Source: Nocardiopsis mwathae
GTDB lineage: Bacteria > Actinomycetota > Actinomycetes > Streptosporangiales > Streptosporangiaceae
Assembly (NCBI RefSeq): GCF_014201195.1
Contig: NZ_JACHDS010000001.1
Span: 5,518,001-5,582,000 of the forward strand
Length of the DNA stretch: 64,000 bases
Direction: 5' to 3'
Shown here: in pieces, positions 45,532 through 54,292 of the stretch
How the letters are laid out: the number at the start of each line of letters is the position of its first letter
Position numbering within the stretch: the stretch's first letter is position 1
Notes under the pieces: model-generated
Database searches by the model: none
What the model was told of the DNA's origin: nothing
The model's input: the letters and a program-made list of their open reading frames with translations, nothing else
Translations under genes and position numbers: made by a program

Positions 45532-46914
45532 TCAGCCGCGGATGACGGCCTTGGTGCGCATCAGGAACTCCGCGAGGTAGCGGTCGTGCGGGATGCCCGG
45601 TTCGAGCCAGTGGGTGGGGTGGTCGCCCAGGTAGACGTTGCTGATGGTCGGCTCCTCGACCAGCCGGTCGACCAGCTCCTCGGGTGCCCCGATGGCCGTG
45701 AGCACCAGGGTGTTCCGCAGCGGCGCGACACCGTCGGAGGGCGACCACGGGGCCACCCACACGCACGGGAAGCCGAGTTCCACGGCGAGCTGCGGGGCGT
45801 CGGGGCGGTCCACCTGGAAGACCGCGGGGCGGAGCACGGCGCTGCCGTCGCCGAGGTCGTCGGCGACACCGTCCCCGCCGAGCACCGCCCGGGCACCCGC
45901 CGCCCGGTCGAACAGGTACTTCTCGATGTTCGCGGCGGTCTCCGCGGGCTGTACCGGCAGTGCGGCGTCCGCGGACTCCGGGCGTCGGCTCGGGATCGAG
46001 GCGAGCCGCTCGGCCAGCGCCTCGGCGACCGGCGCCGGGTCGCCGTCGACGAACACGGCGGTGGTGTTGATGCAGCCGGTCCCGCCGTGCAGGGCGACCG
46101 AGTCGACGACGGTGTCGAGGTGGGAGCGCCAGTCGCCGCCGCTGAGCAGGATCTTCGATCGGCCCGGCCCTTGGGGCAGCACGGTCGGGTCGGCGGCGTA
46201 CTTCGCGACGACGTCGTCTCCGCCGTAGACCATGGTCAGGTCGGCCCCGGCGACGATGTCGTCGGCGCCGGTGTGGTCGGTGGGCAGCAGGGCCACCGCG
46301 TCGGCTCCGAAGGCCGTCTCGCGCAGGGCGGCCACCAGGCGGTGCGGCGTGAACGGCTCGCGGCGCGAGGGGCGCACGGCGACGCGGTACCCCAGCGCCA
46401 GTGCCTCCAGCCACAGCGAGTGGACCCCGGGGTGGTTGGCGGGGGCGAGGACCGCGAAGACGTCGCCGCGGCGGGTCCACAGCGCCCGGCCCCGGCGGGT
46501 GAGCGGGTCGCGCCAGTTCTCGACCGCGGCCTCAGGGCGGGCGCAGCGCGTCGACCGGTGGGCCTCGGCCGCGGCCTGGGCGGTCCGCAGGGTCGCGGCG
46601 CGCACACCCGGCAGCGGCATCCCGGAGACCCGGCTGACCAGGCGCTCGTACTCTTCGACCGTCGTTCCCGCGACGGTGGCGGTGGCGAAGGCACGGCCGG
46701 CTTCGGCGAGCGCCGCAGCGCGCTCGTCGGCGGTGAGGGCAGGGGCCGCGCGCAGCGCGCCGATCGCCCGGTTGACGTACAGGCGCGGCACCTGGCTGAG
46801 CTCGGCCACGGGCGTTCCGGCGACGTCGGTGACGGTGAGCCGGTTGCGCGCCCGGTAGGGGCCGGTGGGCGACAGGGCGTCGAGCTGGACGGGTTCGGTG
46901 GTCGGGTCGGCCAT
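45532..46914 (-). CDS. Acyl-reductase / aldehyde-dehydrogenase-fold protein (LuxC/EhpG-like)
   Basis: A 460-residue ALDH-superfamily protein. The catalytic cysteine is in GGTGCINTTAVFV (about residue 270) and VFAVLAPANHPGVHSLWLEAL with VAVRPSRREPFTPHRL forms the cofactor-binding region. The sequence resembles LuxC-type acyl reductases more than simple aldehyde dehydrogenases, and its partner is an adenylating enzyme of LuxE type, so it most likely reduces an activated carboxylate to an aldehyde. ATG 46914 overlaps the partner's stop (TGATG). I recall similar pairs labelled phenazine-biosynthesis proteins (EhpF/EhpG), but no phz genes are here. Confidence 0.75.
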   Translation of the reverse strand: MADPTTEPVQLDALSPTGPYRARNRLTVTDVAGTPVAELSQVPRLYVNRAIGALRAAPALTADERAAALAEAGRAFATATVAGTTVEEYERLVSRVSGMPLPGVRAATLRTAQAAAEAHRSTRCARPEAAVENWRDPLTRRGRALWTRRGDVFAVLAPANHPGVHSLWLEALALGYRVAVRPSRREPFTPHRLVAALRETAFGADAVALLPTDHTGADDIVAGADLTMVYGGDDVVAKYAADPTVLPQGPGRSKILLSGGDWRSHLDTVVDSVALHGGTGCINTTAVFVDGDPAPVAEALAERLASIPSRRPESADAALPVQPAETAANIEKYLFDRAAGARAVLGGDGVADDLGDGSAVLRPAVFQVDRPDAPQLAVELGFPCVWVAPWSPSDGVAPLRNTLVLTAIGAPEELVDRLVEEPTISNVYLGDHPTHWLEPGIPHDRYLAEFLMRTKAVIRG

Positions 46915-48014
46915 CAGTACACCCCCTCGATGACGGGCTGGTCGCCGAAGACGGCGACCGGTGCGACGTCGGCGACCGAGTCCCCCACGTGGCCGGCGGG
47001 CGGCTCGACGCGCACGGCGGTGTCGCGCTCCAGGTTGTTGGGCAGCAGCATCGCCCGGCTGACGTGGTTCATGACGACCTGCCCGCGCTCGCCGTAGGCG
47101 ACCGGCTTCCCGGTGCCGGGGTCGACGACGGAGAAGGTGACGTGCGGGGAGAAGGTGTCGAACGTGCACAGGTCCTCGTCGGCGAGGCCGGCCCGCTCGA
47201 CGGTCCCCGACAGGATCATGGTGCTGCCGTAGTTGCCCCACACGTCGACGTCGGGCAGGACTTCGGTGCGCAGCAGGTGGCGGGTGTCGGCGTCCATGTG
47301 GGCGCCGCCCCACATGACGACCTGGACCCGGTCGTTGACGAGCTTGGCGACGCGGTCGTCGCGGACGAGCCGTTCGAGCAGCGGGGGCGTGGTGATCAGG
47401 GTGCCGACGGACTGGGTTTCCAGCACGTCGCGGGCCTGGGCGACGAGGTGGTCGGCGTAGCGGTCGGCCTCGTCGTGGCGGCCGTCGGCGATGCACTTCT
47501 TCACCCAGCGCGGGTCGAGGTCGACGAGGTACGGCACGCCCCCGCGGCGCCGCGCCATGCGTCGTGTCCACTCCCCGAACATGTGCGGGCCGGTGGGGAC
47601 GACACCCAGCCAGTTGACGCCGCGGGGGTGTCCGCGGGCCTCCATGTGGAGCTCCTGCCAGTCCTCGGTGCGGGCCATCCATTCGTCGAAGAAGGGGAGC
47701 CGCTTGGGGGTGCCGGTGGTGCCGCCGCTCTCGAAGACGCCGACGAACGTGGCCGCGCCCTCGTAGCCTTTGGGCACCAGGTCCCCGGTGGGGACGTGGC
47801 GGAACTCGTCGACGACGTTGGGGAAGAGCCGCAGGTCGTCGAAGGTGTGGACGTCGCGGATCGGGTCGAAGTCCAGCGTCTTGGCCCGTTGCAGCCAGTA
47901 GGGGGACCCGGTGCGGGGGCTGAAGTGCCAGCGCATGGCGGCTTCGATGAACTCGGTGGGGTCCGGGGGGTCGGCGAGTGGGAAGTCCAGGACGGGGTCC
48001 GGTGCGAGTGCCAT
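46914..48014 (-). CDS. Acyl-adenylating enzyme, LuxE/EhpF-like
   Basis: A 366-residue ANL-superfamily relative without the usual C-terminal domain. The phosphate-binding loop is FESGGTTGTPKRLPF (about residue 95), and VDVWGNYGSTMILSG with YGERGQVVMN matches the adenylate-forming motifs of PaaK/LuxE-type enzymes. It would activate a carboxylic acid as acyl-adenylate for the reductase encoded next. ATG 48014 is chosen because GAGAGG is 6 nt upstream; ATG 48020 abuts it. Divergent from a TetR gene, which probably regulates the pair. Confidence 0.75.
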   Translation of the reverse strand: MALAPDPVLDFPLADPPDPTEFIEAAMRWHFSPRTGSPYWLQRAKTLDFDPIRDVHTFDDLRLFPNVVDEFRHVPTGDLVPKGYEGAATFVGVFESGGTTGTPKRLPFFDEWMARTEDWQELHMEARGHPRGVNWLGVVPTGPHMFGEWTRRMARRRGGVPYLVDLDPRWVKKCIADGRHDEADRYADHLVAQARDVLETQSVGTLITTPPLLERLVRDDRVAKLVNDRVQVVMWGGAHMDADTRHLLRTEVLPDVDVWGNYGSTMILSGTVERAGLADEDLCTFDTFSPHVTFSVVDPGTGKPVAYGERGQVVMNHVSRAMLLPNNLERDTAVRVEPPAGHVGDSVADVAPVAVFGDQPVIEGVY

Positions 48015-48105
48015 GATCATCCTCTCGACGGGCGGGTCCGCGCGCGGCGAGCCTGGGGGTGGACGCACGCGAGCGGGCGAGCCGATGATGTACGTCGAGA
48101 ATATG

Positions 48106-48126
48106 TTTACAAGTCTGGAAAGTAAA
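48106..48126. promoter_or_regulatory. Inverted repeat TTTAC-N11-GTAAA, possible TetR operator
   Basis: TTTAC (48106-48110) and GTAAA (48122-48126) are arms of an inverted repeat in the only AT-rich part of the 116-bp divergent gap between the LuxE-like operon and the TetR gene. It ends just before the TetR ATG at 48131, so it would permit autorepression. Confidence 0.45.
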
Positions 48127-48130
48127 GAAA

Positions 48131-48838
48131 ATGAGCCCGACGGATTCCGCCCGACCTGAAGGGGGAGCCCTGAGACCCGACGACCGATCAGCGACCGGGC
48201 GCGACGACGCCCCCGGCCGACACGGAGGCGCGACCGAGGCGGCGTCGAGCCGCGACCGCGGCCGCCCGCGCGACCCGGCGATCGAGGCGGCGGTGCTGAA
48301 GGCCGTCCGCCACCGCCTCGCCCTGGACGGCTACGCGCGCATGAGCATCGCCGACGTCGCCGCCGACGCCGGAGTCACCCGCCCCACGATCTACCGGCGC
48401 TGGCCGACCAAGCTCGAACTGGTGACGGCCGCCGTCGACTACGCCCTCACCCGGTTCGCCCCGCTTCTTCCGCCCCCCGACGACGACCGCTCGGCCTTCG
48501 ACGACCTCGTCGGCCTGCTGCGCATCCTCAACGAGGCGATGACCAGCCCCGACGGCGGCTTCGACATGATCAGCGCGGTTCTGGCCGAACGCCGCCAGAC
48601 CCCGGAGCTGACCGCGATGATGCGCGAACACGGCATCGAACCCCGCCACGCCCTGCTCGAATCGGCACTCCGCCGCGGCCGGGAACGCGGCGAACTGCGC
48701 GCCGACCTCGACACCGACATGCTCGCCACCATGCTCCAGGGCAGCCTGCTCCAGTCCTACCTGCGCACCGGCGAGTTCGACCCCGACCTCCCGCACCGCA
48801 TCGTCACGACGATCCGGCCGGCCATCGCCGCCTCCTGA
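48131..48838 (+). CDS. TetR-family transcriptional regulator
   Basis: A 235-residue repressor with an unusually long disordered N-terminus (about 40 residues, Asp/Arg/Gly-rich). The TetR HTH occupies about 45-95: DPAIEAAVLKAVRHRLALDGYARMSIADVAADAGVTRPTIYRRWPTK, with the characteristic TIYRRWP. The C-terminal half is a ligand/dimer domain of TetR_C type. ATG 48131 follows an AAAG-rich leader. Likely target: the divergent LuxE/LuxC-like pair. Confidence 0.9.
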   Translation: MSPTDSARPEGGALRPDDRSATGRDDAPGRHGGATEAASSRDRGRPRDPAIEAAVLKAVRHRLALDGYARMSIADVAADAGVTRPTIYRRWPTKLELVTAAVDYALTRFAPLLPPPDDDRSAFDDLVGLLRILNEAMTSPDGGFDMISAVLAERRQTPELTAMMREHGIEPRHALLESALRRGRERGELRADLDTDMLATMLQGSLLQSYLRTGEFDPDLPHRIVTTIRPAIAAS

Positions 48839-48852
48839 CGCCCCCTCCGCGC

Positions 48853-48910
48853 CGACCTCGGCGAGGTGCACCGGATACCTGCGAATATTCGGTGCACGTC
48901 GCCGAGATCG
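48853..48910. repeat. Long imperfect palindrome, copy D (GGTGCA type)
   Basis: Arms 48853-48875 and 48889-48910 share about 20 paired positions, with the core CTCGGCGA-GTGCACCG and its complement, around the loop TACCTGCGAATAT. The arms match copy A at 15797-15881. It follows the TetR stop by 14 nt and faces the minus-strand remnant ending at 49075. Confidence 0.75.
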
Positions 48911-49010
48911 AAACGCCCCACCTCGGCCTGGAGCTGCGCTGGGACCGCATCCGGCGGCTCCCTTCCGGGTCCGGCGCGCGGTGGGCGGGGGAGGTGGGTC
49001 GGACGGGTCA

Positions 49011-49030
49011 CGGCACGGCACGGCACGGCA
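49011..49030. repeat. CGGCA pentanucleotide repeat
   Basis: Four perfect CGGCA units in tandem, followed by CGGCG, in non-coding sequence between copy D and the interrupted membrane gene. A simple slippage repeat. Confidence 0.85.
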
Positions 49031-49074
49031 CGGCGCGTGGGCCGACGGCCCGCGGTCGAGGGCAGAGCGCCGGA

Positions 49075-49476
49075 CTAGACCCGGATGACGCAGAGGGAGA
49101 GCAGGAGGCGGGTTCCGCTTCGAGGGCGTAGCCGTCGCCGCAGGAACCGGTTGAGCGGTCCGGTCCGCGGAGGAACCGCCCAGGCCGCCGGGATCAGCGC
49201 CGCGCCGAGGGCGAACCACAGGAGTGCGGAGGACGGGCCGATGCGGTTGTCCCCGCCCAGCGCCGCGCCGCCATCGCAATGGGGGCCTTCGGCGTGCTCA
49301 TGCCCGTCGCCCGCGGGGGCACCCGCGGACTCGGCCGACTCCGCGGTGGCGTGCGCGCCCTGCGTGGAGGGTGCGCCGACCGCGGCCTCGGCGTGGCACG
49401 TGGACTAGAGCAGTGCGACGGAGACCAGCAGCGCCGACAGCAGCCCTCGGGCCAAGGGCCGCCGTAGCACTGTCAC
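49075..49476 (-). pseudogene. DUF6153-like membrane protein gene with in-frame TAG
   Basis: Read on the minus strand from GTG 49476, the frame encodes MTVLRRPLARGLLSALLVSVALL, then a TAG at 49405-49407, then STCHAEAAVG, an Ala/Gly-rich stretch with GHEHAEGPHC, a membrane helix (SALLWFALGAALIPAAWAV), a basic tail and LLLSLCVIRV with a stop at 49075-49077. The architecture and ending match the intact gene at 41874-42365 (LLLALCTWRV), so this is its paralogue, interrupted near the signal-peptide end. The rest of the frame is intact, which implies recent inactivation, a sequencing error, or unusual stop handling. Confidence 0.7.
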
Positions 49477-49634
49477 GGTCTGCGCGAACACGAGGCGAAG
49501 AATACACAACGGACATGTGGGGCGCGTGTGTCCTACGGGACTTTCGTCGGAGACCACAACGCCCAGCGGCGTCCCCTCTCACCCCGGTCACCCCCGTCAC
49601 CGCAGGTCCGCGCGGCCGGGATACTGGGGGACCA

Positions 49635-50381
49635 ATGGTCCGATCAGGGATGGGCGAGCGCGGGTCGTCGGCGATGACGACCCGGCCCGGAGTGCGCGCG
49701 GCGGCGTTCGCGGCCTTCCTGGCGGCCGCCGTCGTGATCGGCCTGCATGACCCGGATCTCGCCGTACTGACGGAGTGGATCGATGCGGCGGGCGCGGCCG
49801 CGCCGCTGCTGTATCTCGTCGGATATGTCGCGGCCGCGCTGGTCTTCGTCCCGCGCCCGCTGCTGAACGCGATGGCGGGAGTCCTCTTCCCCGCGTGGCT
49901 GGGCGTGGTGGTGGCGCTCGCCGGTGGCGTCGTCGCCGCCTCGGCGCAGTTCGCACTGGCCCGCCTGCTGGCCGCGGACGCCATCGCTGCGCGCCTACCG
50001 CCCACCGTCGTCGCGCGGCTCGACCGCCTCATCGACCGCAACGGCCTGCTCGCGGTGGTCCAGTTGCGCCTGCTCCCCGTCGTCCCCTTCGCGGCGGTCA
50101 ACTACGGTTTCGGGCTCACCGGGATCGGATCCGCGGTCTTCGTCCTCGGCACCGCGCTGGGAAGCCTTCCGGCGACCGTCGCCTTGGTCCTGCTCGGTGA
50201 CACGGCCACGGACCCGCTGTCGCCGGGCTTCCTGATCTGCGTGGTGCTCTTCGCGGTGCTCCTGGTCGCGAGTCGGGTCGTCGGCAGGGTGGCCGACGGT
50301 CCGCGCCGCAATTCCCCAGATCAACAGGCTGTGGAAGGGGAACGGCCCCAGCCAGGAGGCAAAGGCGACAAAGCGCCGTAG
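49635..50381 (+). CDS. TVP38/TMEM64 (SNARE-associated, DedA-like) membrane protein
   Basis: A 248-residue membrane protein of the VTT-domain family: PRPLLNAMAGVLFPAWLGVVVALAGGVVAASAQFALARLLA (about 75-115) contains the re-entrant loop and GxxxG pattern, and LRLLPVVPFAAVNYGFGLTGI is the second hallmark loop. About six hydrophobic segments are present, with a basic hydrophilic tail. These proteins act in membrane lipid flipping or homeostasis. ATG 49635 follows GGGGG; later ATGs at 49650 and 49674 are possible. It is monocistronic as far as can be seen. Confidence 0.88.
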   Translation: MVRSGMGERGSSAMTTRPGVRAAAFAAFLAAAVVIGLHDPDLAVLTEWIDAAGAAAPLLYLVGYVAAALVFVPRPLLNAMAGVLFPAWLGVVVALAGGVVAASAQFALARLLAADAIAARLPPTVVARLDRLIDRNGLLAVVQLRLLPVVPFAAVNYGFGLTGIGSAVFVLGTALGSLPATVALVLLGDTATDPLSPGFLICVVLFAVLLVASRVVGRVADGPRRNSPDQQAVEGERPQPGGKGDKAP

Positions 50382-50602
50382 TGCCGCGGCTCTGGCGGAT
50401 TCAATAACTTATCGGCAACCCTGTTACTCGCGGGTACATTTCGGTGCTGCGGCGACGCTAGGATCATTCCACCTTCTCCCCGGGACGCGCCGCATGGGAT
50501 GAGGACCCCGCGAAACTCCTCCCCATACCCCGCACGGCCGTGCCCTGGGATTTTTCCCCACGTTCCCCGTTACGGGATCCGAATGTCCCTGGGATGGAAT
50601 CA

Positions 50603-52480
50603 ATGCGTTCACACCCCCTTCGGTGGCTCGCCGCCGCCGTGGCCCTGAGCCTGCTCGCGAGCGCCTGTTCGCCGGATGACGGCTCCGCGGACTCCCCCAC
50701 ATCCCCCGAACTCACCGAGGTCAGCTCCCGCGCCGACGAGGAGCTGCCCGTCGCCCCTGGCCACGCGGCGCTCGCCCGCACCACCGACGAGGAGACCTCC
50801 TTCGCCGGCGAGGTCGCGGTCGACGCCTACGACCCGGACGGCCGGACCGCCACCATCGCCGCCCCCGACGGCACCGTCGACCTCAAGGAAGGCGACGTGG
50901 TGGCGCTCACCCCCACCGCGAACCTCCCCGACGGCGCGCTGTTCAAGATCGCCGAGGACGCCGCAGCCACCGCCGGCGGGACGCAGGTCGCCACGGAGGA
51001 GGCGACCATCGTCGACCTGCTCGGCGACGCCGAGGCAAGCGTCCGCGGCGAAGTGGACAACATCGAGGTCACGCCGCTCGTCGGCGGCGTCGCAGCGCAC
51101 ACCGACGGCGGATTCGACCCGCCGGAGGAGCCGAAGGGCGAAGCGACCTCGGCCGACGAGCTGATCCCCGAGGCGGCGGCGGGTTCCGGCAGCGGCTCCG
51201 GCGCCGGGTCGGAGTCCGAAGGGGAGTCCGGCGGTGACACCGCGCCCGACACCGGCGAACCCCGGTCCGGGCCGAGCGCAAAGCCCGAGGCCGACGAGGC
51301 CGACAAGTCCGAGTCCACGGAGGAAGCGCCGGAGCCCGGCGCGGCCACCGACGACAACTCGGGCGCCGAGGACGCGGCCAAGGACAAGGAAGAGGGAGCG
51401 GCCTCCGAGGAGAAGTCTCCGGACGAGGAGAAGAAGGACGACGAGGCGAAGGAAGAGAAGAACGCAGCGGAGAAGAACAAGGAGGACGACACCGGCGCCG
51501 ACGCGGCCGGGAACGGCGACGAGAACGACGACAAGAACGACGGGAAGAAGGCCGACGACGCGCAGCACGAGGCCGCGGACGACTCCGGTGCCGATGACAC
51601 GTCGGACAAGGCGGACAAACCGACCAAGGGCGGCGACGGCAACGGGCGGCTGACCGTCCCGTCCCCCGCCGAGCACTCCCTCGTGCGCCCCGAGGCGCGG
51701 CACGACTGGCAGACCCTCGCGCTCGAACTCGACCTGGAACTGCCGGACTGGGTGAAGGCCACCGACCAGAGCGAACCCACCCTCAAGGGCTGGGTCGAAT
51801 ACACCCCCGAACTCCTCTTCGAGTACCAGCGGCGCAGCTGGATCGACCCGCGCCCGGAGCGGGCCACCATCGGCCTCGGCGGCGCCTACGACTACGGCTG
51901 GCAGGTCCACGGCGAGATCTCGGGCACCCACCGGGCACAGAAGGTGCCGTTCGCGGAGGTCCGCCTCGACCGCACCCTGGTGGTCGCGGGCTTCCCGATC
52001 GTGGTGTCGGCGGACATGACGTACTACTACACGATCACCGCCGACGGCGCCGTCACCATCGACGTCGACGCCCGCACCGTCGGCTCCTGGGCCGCGGCCG
52101 GAGTCTACGAGAAGAGCGCCGGCTGGGACACCGTCAACGAGGTCGTGCAGAACGCGGCCGACTCCACCCACATCAACGGCGCGGCCGACCTCAACGCGGG
52201 CGTCGGGGTCGACGCCGAGATCGCGCTCTACGGCTCGGCCGGTGTCGGCGCGGAGTTCAACCCCTACATCCGGGCCGATGTCGCCGCCGAGATCGACGAC
52301 CGCAAGGCCGACTACGACGTGGCCCTGTACGGCGGCCTGGACCTGCGGGTGCAGCTCTTCCTCACCCTGCGGATCCTGGGCATCACCCTGATCGACGAGC
52401 ACCTCGACATGGTGCGCCTCCACCGCGAATGGGTCCTGGTCCACACCTCCGACCTGGTCTCCCTGGACGCCTCAGCCTGA
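50603..52480 (+). CDS. Lipoprotein with long acidic disordered linker
   Basis: A 625-residue lipoprotein. The signal peptide (RWLAAAVALSLLASAC) ends in a lipobox-like ASAC. Residues about 20-180 are a folded region with DLKEGDVVALTP and a VDLLGDAEASVRGEV stretch. Residues about 185-355 are a very acidic Glu/Asp/Ala/Lys linker, almost without hydrophobics. The last 260 residues are beta-rich with many aromatic residues. No family is recognised. ATG 50603 is preferred over ATG 50594 and GTG 50540. The layout (anchor, spacer through the wall, outer domain) suggests a surface protein. Confidence 0.8.
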   Translation: MRSHPLRWLAAAVALSLLASACSPDDGSADSPTSPELTEVSSRADEELPVAPGHAALARTTDEETSFAGEVAVDAYDPDGRTATIAAPDGTVDLKEGDVVALTPTANLPDGALFKIAEDAAATAGGTQVATEEATIVDLLGDAEASVRGEVDNIEVTPLVGGVAAHTDGGFDPPEEPKGEATSADELIPEAAAGSGSGSGAGSESEGESGGDTAPDTGEPRSGPSAKPEADEADKSESTEEAPEPGAATDDNSGAEDAAKDKEEGAASEEKSPDEEKKDDEAKEEKNAAEKNKEDDTGADAAGNGDENDDKNDGKKADDAQHEAADDSGADDTSDKADKPTKGGDGNGRLTVPSPAEHSLVRPEARHDWQTLALELDLELPDWVKATDQSEPTLKGWVEYTPELLFEYQRRSWIDPRPERATIGLGGAYDYGWQVHGEISGTHRAQKVPFAEVRLDRTLVVAGFPIVVSADMTYYYTITADGAVTIDVDARTVGSWAAAGVYEKSAGWDTVNEVVQNAADSTHINGAADLNAGVGVDAEIALYGSAGVGAEFNPYIRADVAAEIDDRKADYDVALYGGLDLRVQLFLTLRILGITLIDEHLDMVRLHREWVLVHTSDLVSLDASA

Positions 52481-52486
52481 CCGACC

Positions 52487-52516
52487 GGTGGGCGGGCCCA
52501 CCATCGCCCGCCCACC
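52487..52516 (+). terminator. Hairpin after the acidic lipoprotein
   Basis: GGTGGGCGGGC (52487-52497) and GCCCGCCCACC (52506-52516) form a perfect 11-bp stem with an 8-nt loop, 6 nt after the stop. It separates the lipoprotein transcript from the Wadjet operon. Confidence 0.7.
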
Positions 52517-52636
52517 ACGCGAATCCCCCCGGCCGGACCGCCCCCAGCGGCCCGGCCGGGGGCGCGATCCGCACGGCCGAGCGAGTCCCGAAAAGCGGCG
52601 AGCGGCGGCGTCCGCATCGGGTAACAATGGGTGGTG

Positions 52637-54292
52637 ATGTCCGCCGCAGCAGACCCCAGGACGGCCACCCCGGACGACGCCCCGGAGCAGCCGTCCCGCC
52701 ATCGCCCCTTCAGCTACCTCACCGCCCCCAACGCCCCCCTGTACCGGGCGGTCATGGGCGTGTTCGTGCGCGAGAAGGAGCGCTACACCGTCCACCTGCG
52801 CCCCGAGGAAGTGCACCGGCTCCTGCCCGACGCGCACCGCCCCGACGAGCCGGACACCGTGGTCGACGCGCTCGACCGGCTCACCGAGTGGGGCAACCTG
52901 CGGCCCGACCCCGACACCACCCGGGTCACCGCCGTCGAGGACTTCTACCGGCGCCGCTACATCTACCAGCTCACCCGTGAGGGCGAGGCCGTCGAGGAGG
53001 CCCTGGCCGCCTACGACGCCGGACTCGGCCGGCGGGGCGCGCTCCAGGCCGTCGCCCTCGCCGACATCGAAGCGCGGCTGCGCGAGCTCCTCGCCCACAC
53101 CCGGCAGGAATCCCCCGACGCGGCCGTGGTCCACCTCGCCCTGCGCGACCTCGCCGGCCGGTTCGGCGACCTGGCGGACAACGCCCGCGCCTTCATGGGC
53201 TCGCTCCAGCGCACCATCGACCTGCACGACGCCGACGTGGCCGCGTTCCTCGCGTACAAGGACCGGCTGATCGGCTACCTCGAACGGTTCATCGGCGACC
53301 TGGTCGTCACCGGGTCCGCCGTCGCCCGCCTCCTAACCGAGCTGGAGCGGCCCGGCCTCGACGGCGACCCGGCCGTCGACCGGCTCCTGCGCATCGCGGC
53401 CGAGCGCGACGCCGAGGACGCCGCACCGGACGGCCCCGGCACCACCGACCCGGCGGCCCGTCCGGACAGCACCGCACTCGCCGCCGCCCTCGACCTGTGG
53501 CGGGGACGCTGGGACGGCCTGCGCGGCTGGTTCCTCCACTCCTCCGGCCACGAACCCCAGGCCAAGCTGCTGCGCTCGGCCGCCCACAGCGCCATCCCGC
53601 AGCTGCTCGCCGTCGTCTCCGCCCTCAACGAACGCCGTTCCGGCCGCTCCGACCGCTCGGCGGACTTCCGCGCGCTCGCCCGCTGGTTCGCCGCAGCCCC
53701 CGACGACGCCTCCCGGCACCGCCTGTGGCGCACCGCCTTCGGCCTCTACCCCGCCCGCCACCTCACCGTCGACGCAACCACCCTCGACGCCCGGCAGGCC
53801 GACCCGGTGCCGCCGAATACCCCCTGGGCCGAGGCGGAACCCCTTCGGATCAGCCCCCAACTGCGCAAGACCGGCACCTACGAGCGCCGCGGCAAGCCCA
53901 ACAGGATCACCGACCGCACCGCAGAGCGGCGCCACCTCGCCGAGCTCAACCGCAAGCAGGCCGAGGAGATCGCCGCCGCACGCGCCCGCCTCGACACCGG
54001 CGGCCCGATCCGCCTCTCCGACATCGGAGAGCTCGACCCCGCTGCCTTCGGCCTGTTCCTCGGGCTGCTCGGCGACGCCCTGTCCACGTGGCGGCCCGGC
54101 ACGACCCACACCGTCGCCACCAGCAACGACGGCGGAATGGCGATCCGCATGCGCGTCCTGGACAGCGGGGGGACCGCCGAGATCCGCACCCCGCACGGCG
54201 TGTTCCGCGGCCCCGACCACCTCGTCGAGATCACCGACGTGGACGGGCGCGCGGCCGAGGAAGCCTATGGGCAGGAGGCCCCGGGGACATGA
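52637..54292 (+). CDS. jetA: Wadjet subunit JetA (DUF2397/TIGR02677)
   Basis: A 551-residue protein of the DUF2397 family, the kleisin-like subunit of a Wadjet SMC complex. Recognisable are FSYLTAPNAPLYRAVMGVFVREKERY at the start, VVDALDRLTEWGNL (winged helix, about 75-95) and the central four-helix region with RDLAGRFGDLADNARAFMGSL. The C-terminal winged helix lies at about 400-550. GTG codons at 52631 and 52634 precede ATG 52637; the start is uncertain by two residues. It overlaps jetB (ATGA). Wadjet extrudes loops of circular plasmid DNA and cuts it. Confidence 0.88.
   Translation: MSAAADPRTATPDDAPEQPSRHRPFSYLTAPNAPLYRAVMGVFVREKERYTVHLRPEEVHRLLPDAHRPDEPDTVVDALDRLTEWGNLRPDPDTTRVTAVEDFYRRRYIYQLTREGEAVEEALAAYDAGLGRRGALQAVALADIEARLRELLAHTRQESPDAAVVHLALRDLAGRFGDLADNARAFMGSLQRTIDLHDADVAAFLAYKDRLIGYLERFIGDLVVTGSAVARLLTELERPGLDGDPAVDRLLRIAAERDAEDAAPDGPGTTDPAARPDSTALAAALDLWRGRWDGLRGWFLHSSGHEPQAKLLRSAAHSAIPQLLAVVSALNERRSGRSDRSADFRALARWFAAAPDDASRHRLWRTAFGLYPARHLTVDATTLDARQADPVPPNTPWAEAEPLRISPQLRKTGTYERRGKPNRITDRTAERRHLAELNRKQAEEIAAARARLDTGGPIRLSDIGELDPAAFGLFLGLLGDALSTWRPGTTHTVATSNDGGMAIRMRVLDSGGTAEIRTPHGVFRGPDHLVEITDVDGRAAEEAYGQEAPGT

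Noticed and set aside
49011-49030. CGGCA repeat as part of a CRISPR or VNTR array
   Set aside because: Five-base units without spacers; simple slippage repeat.
49405-49407. TAG as pyrrolysine or programmed recoding
   Set aside because: No supporting context in the window; a recent nonsense mutation or sequencing error is simpler.
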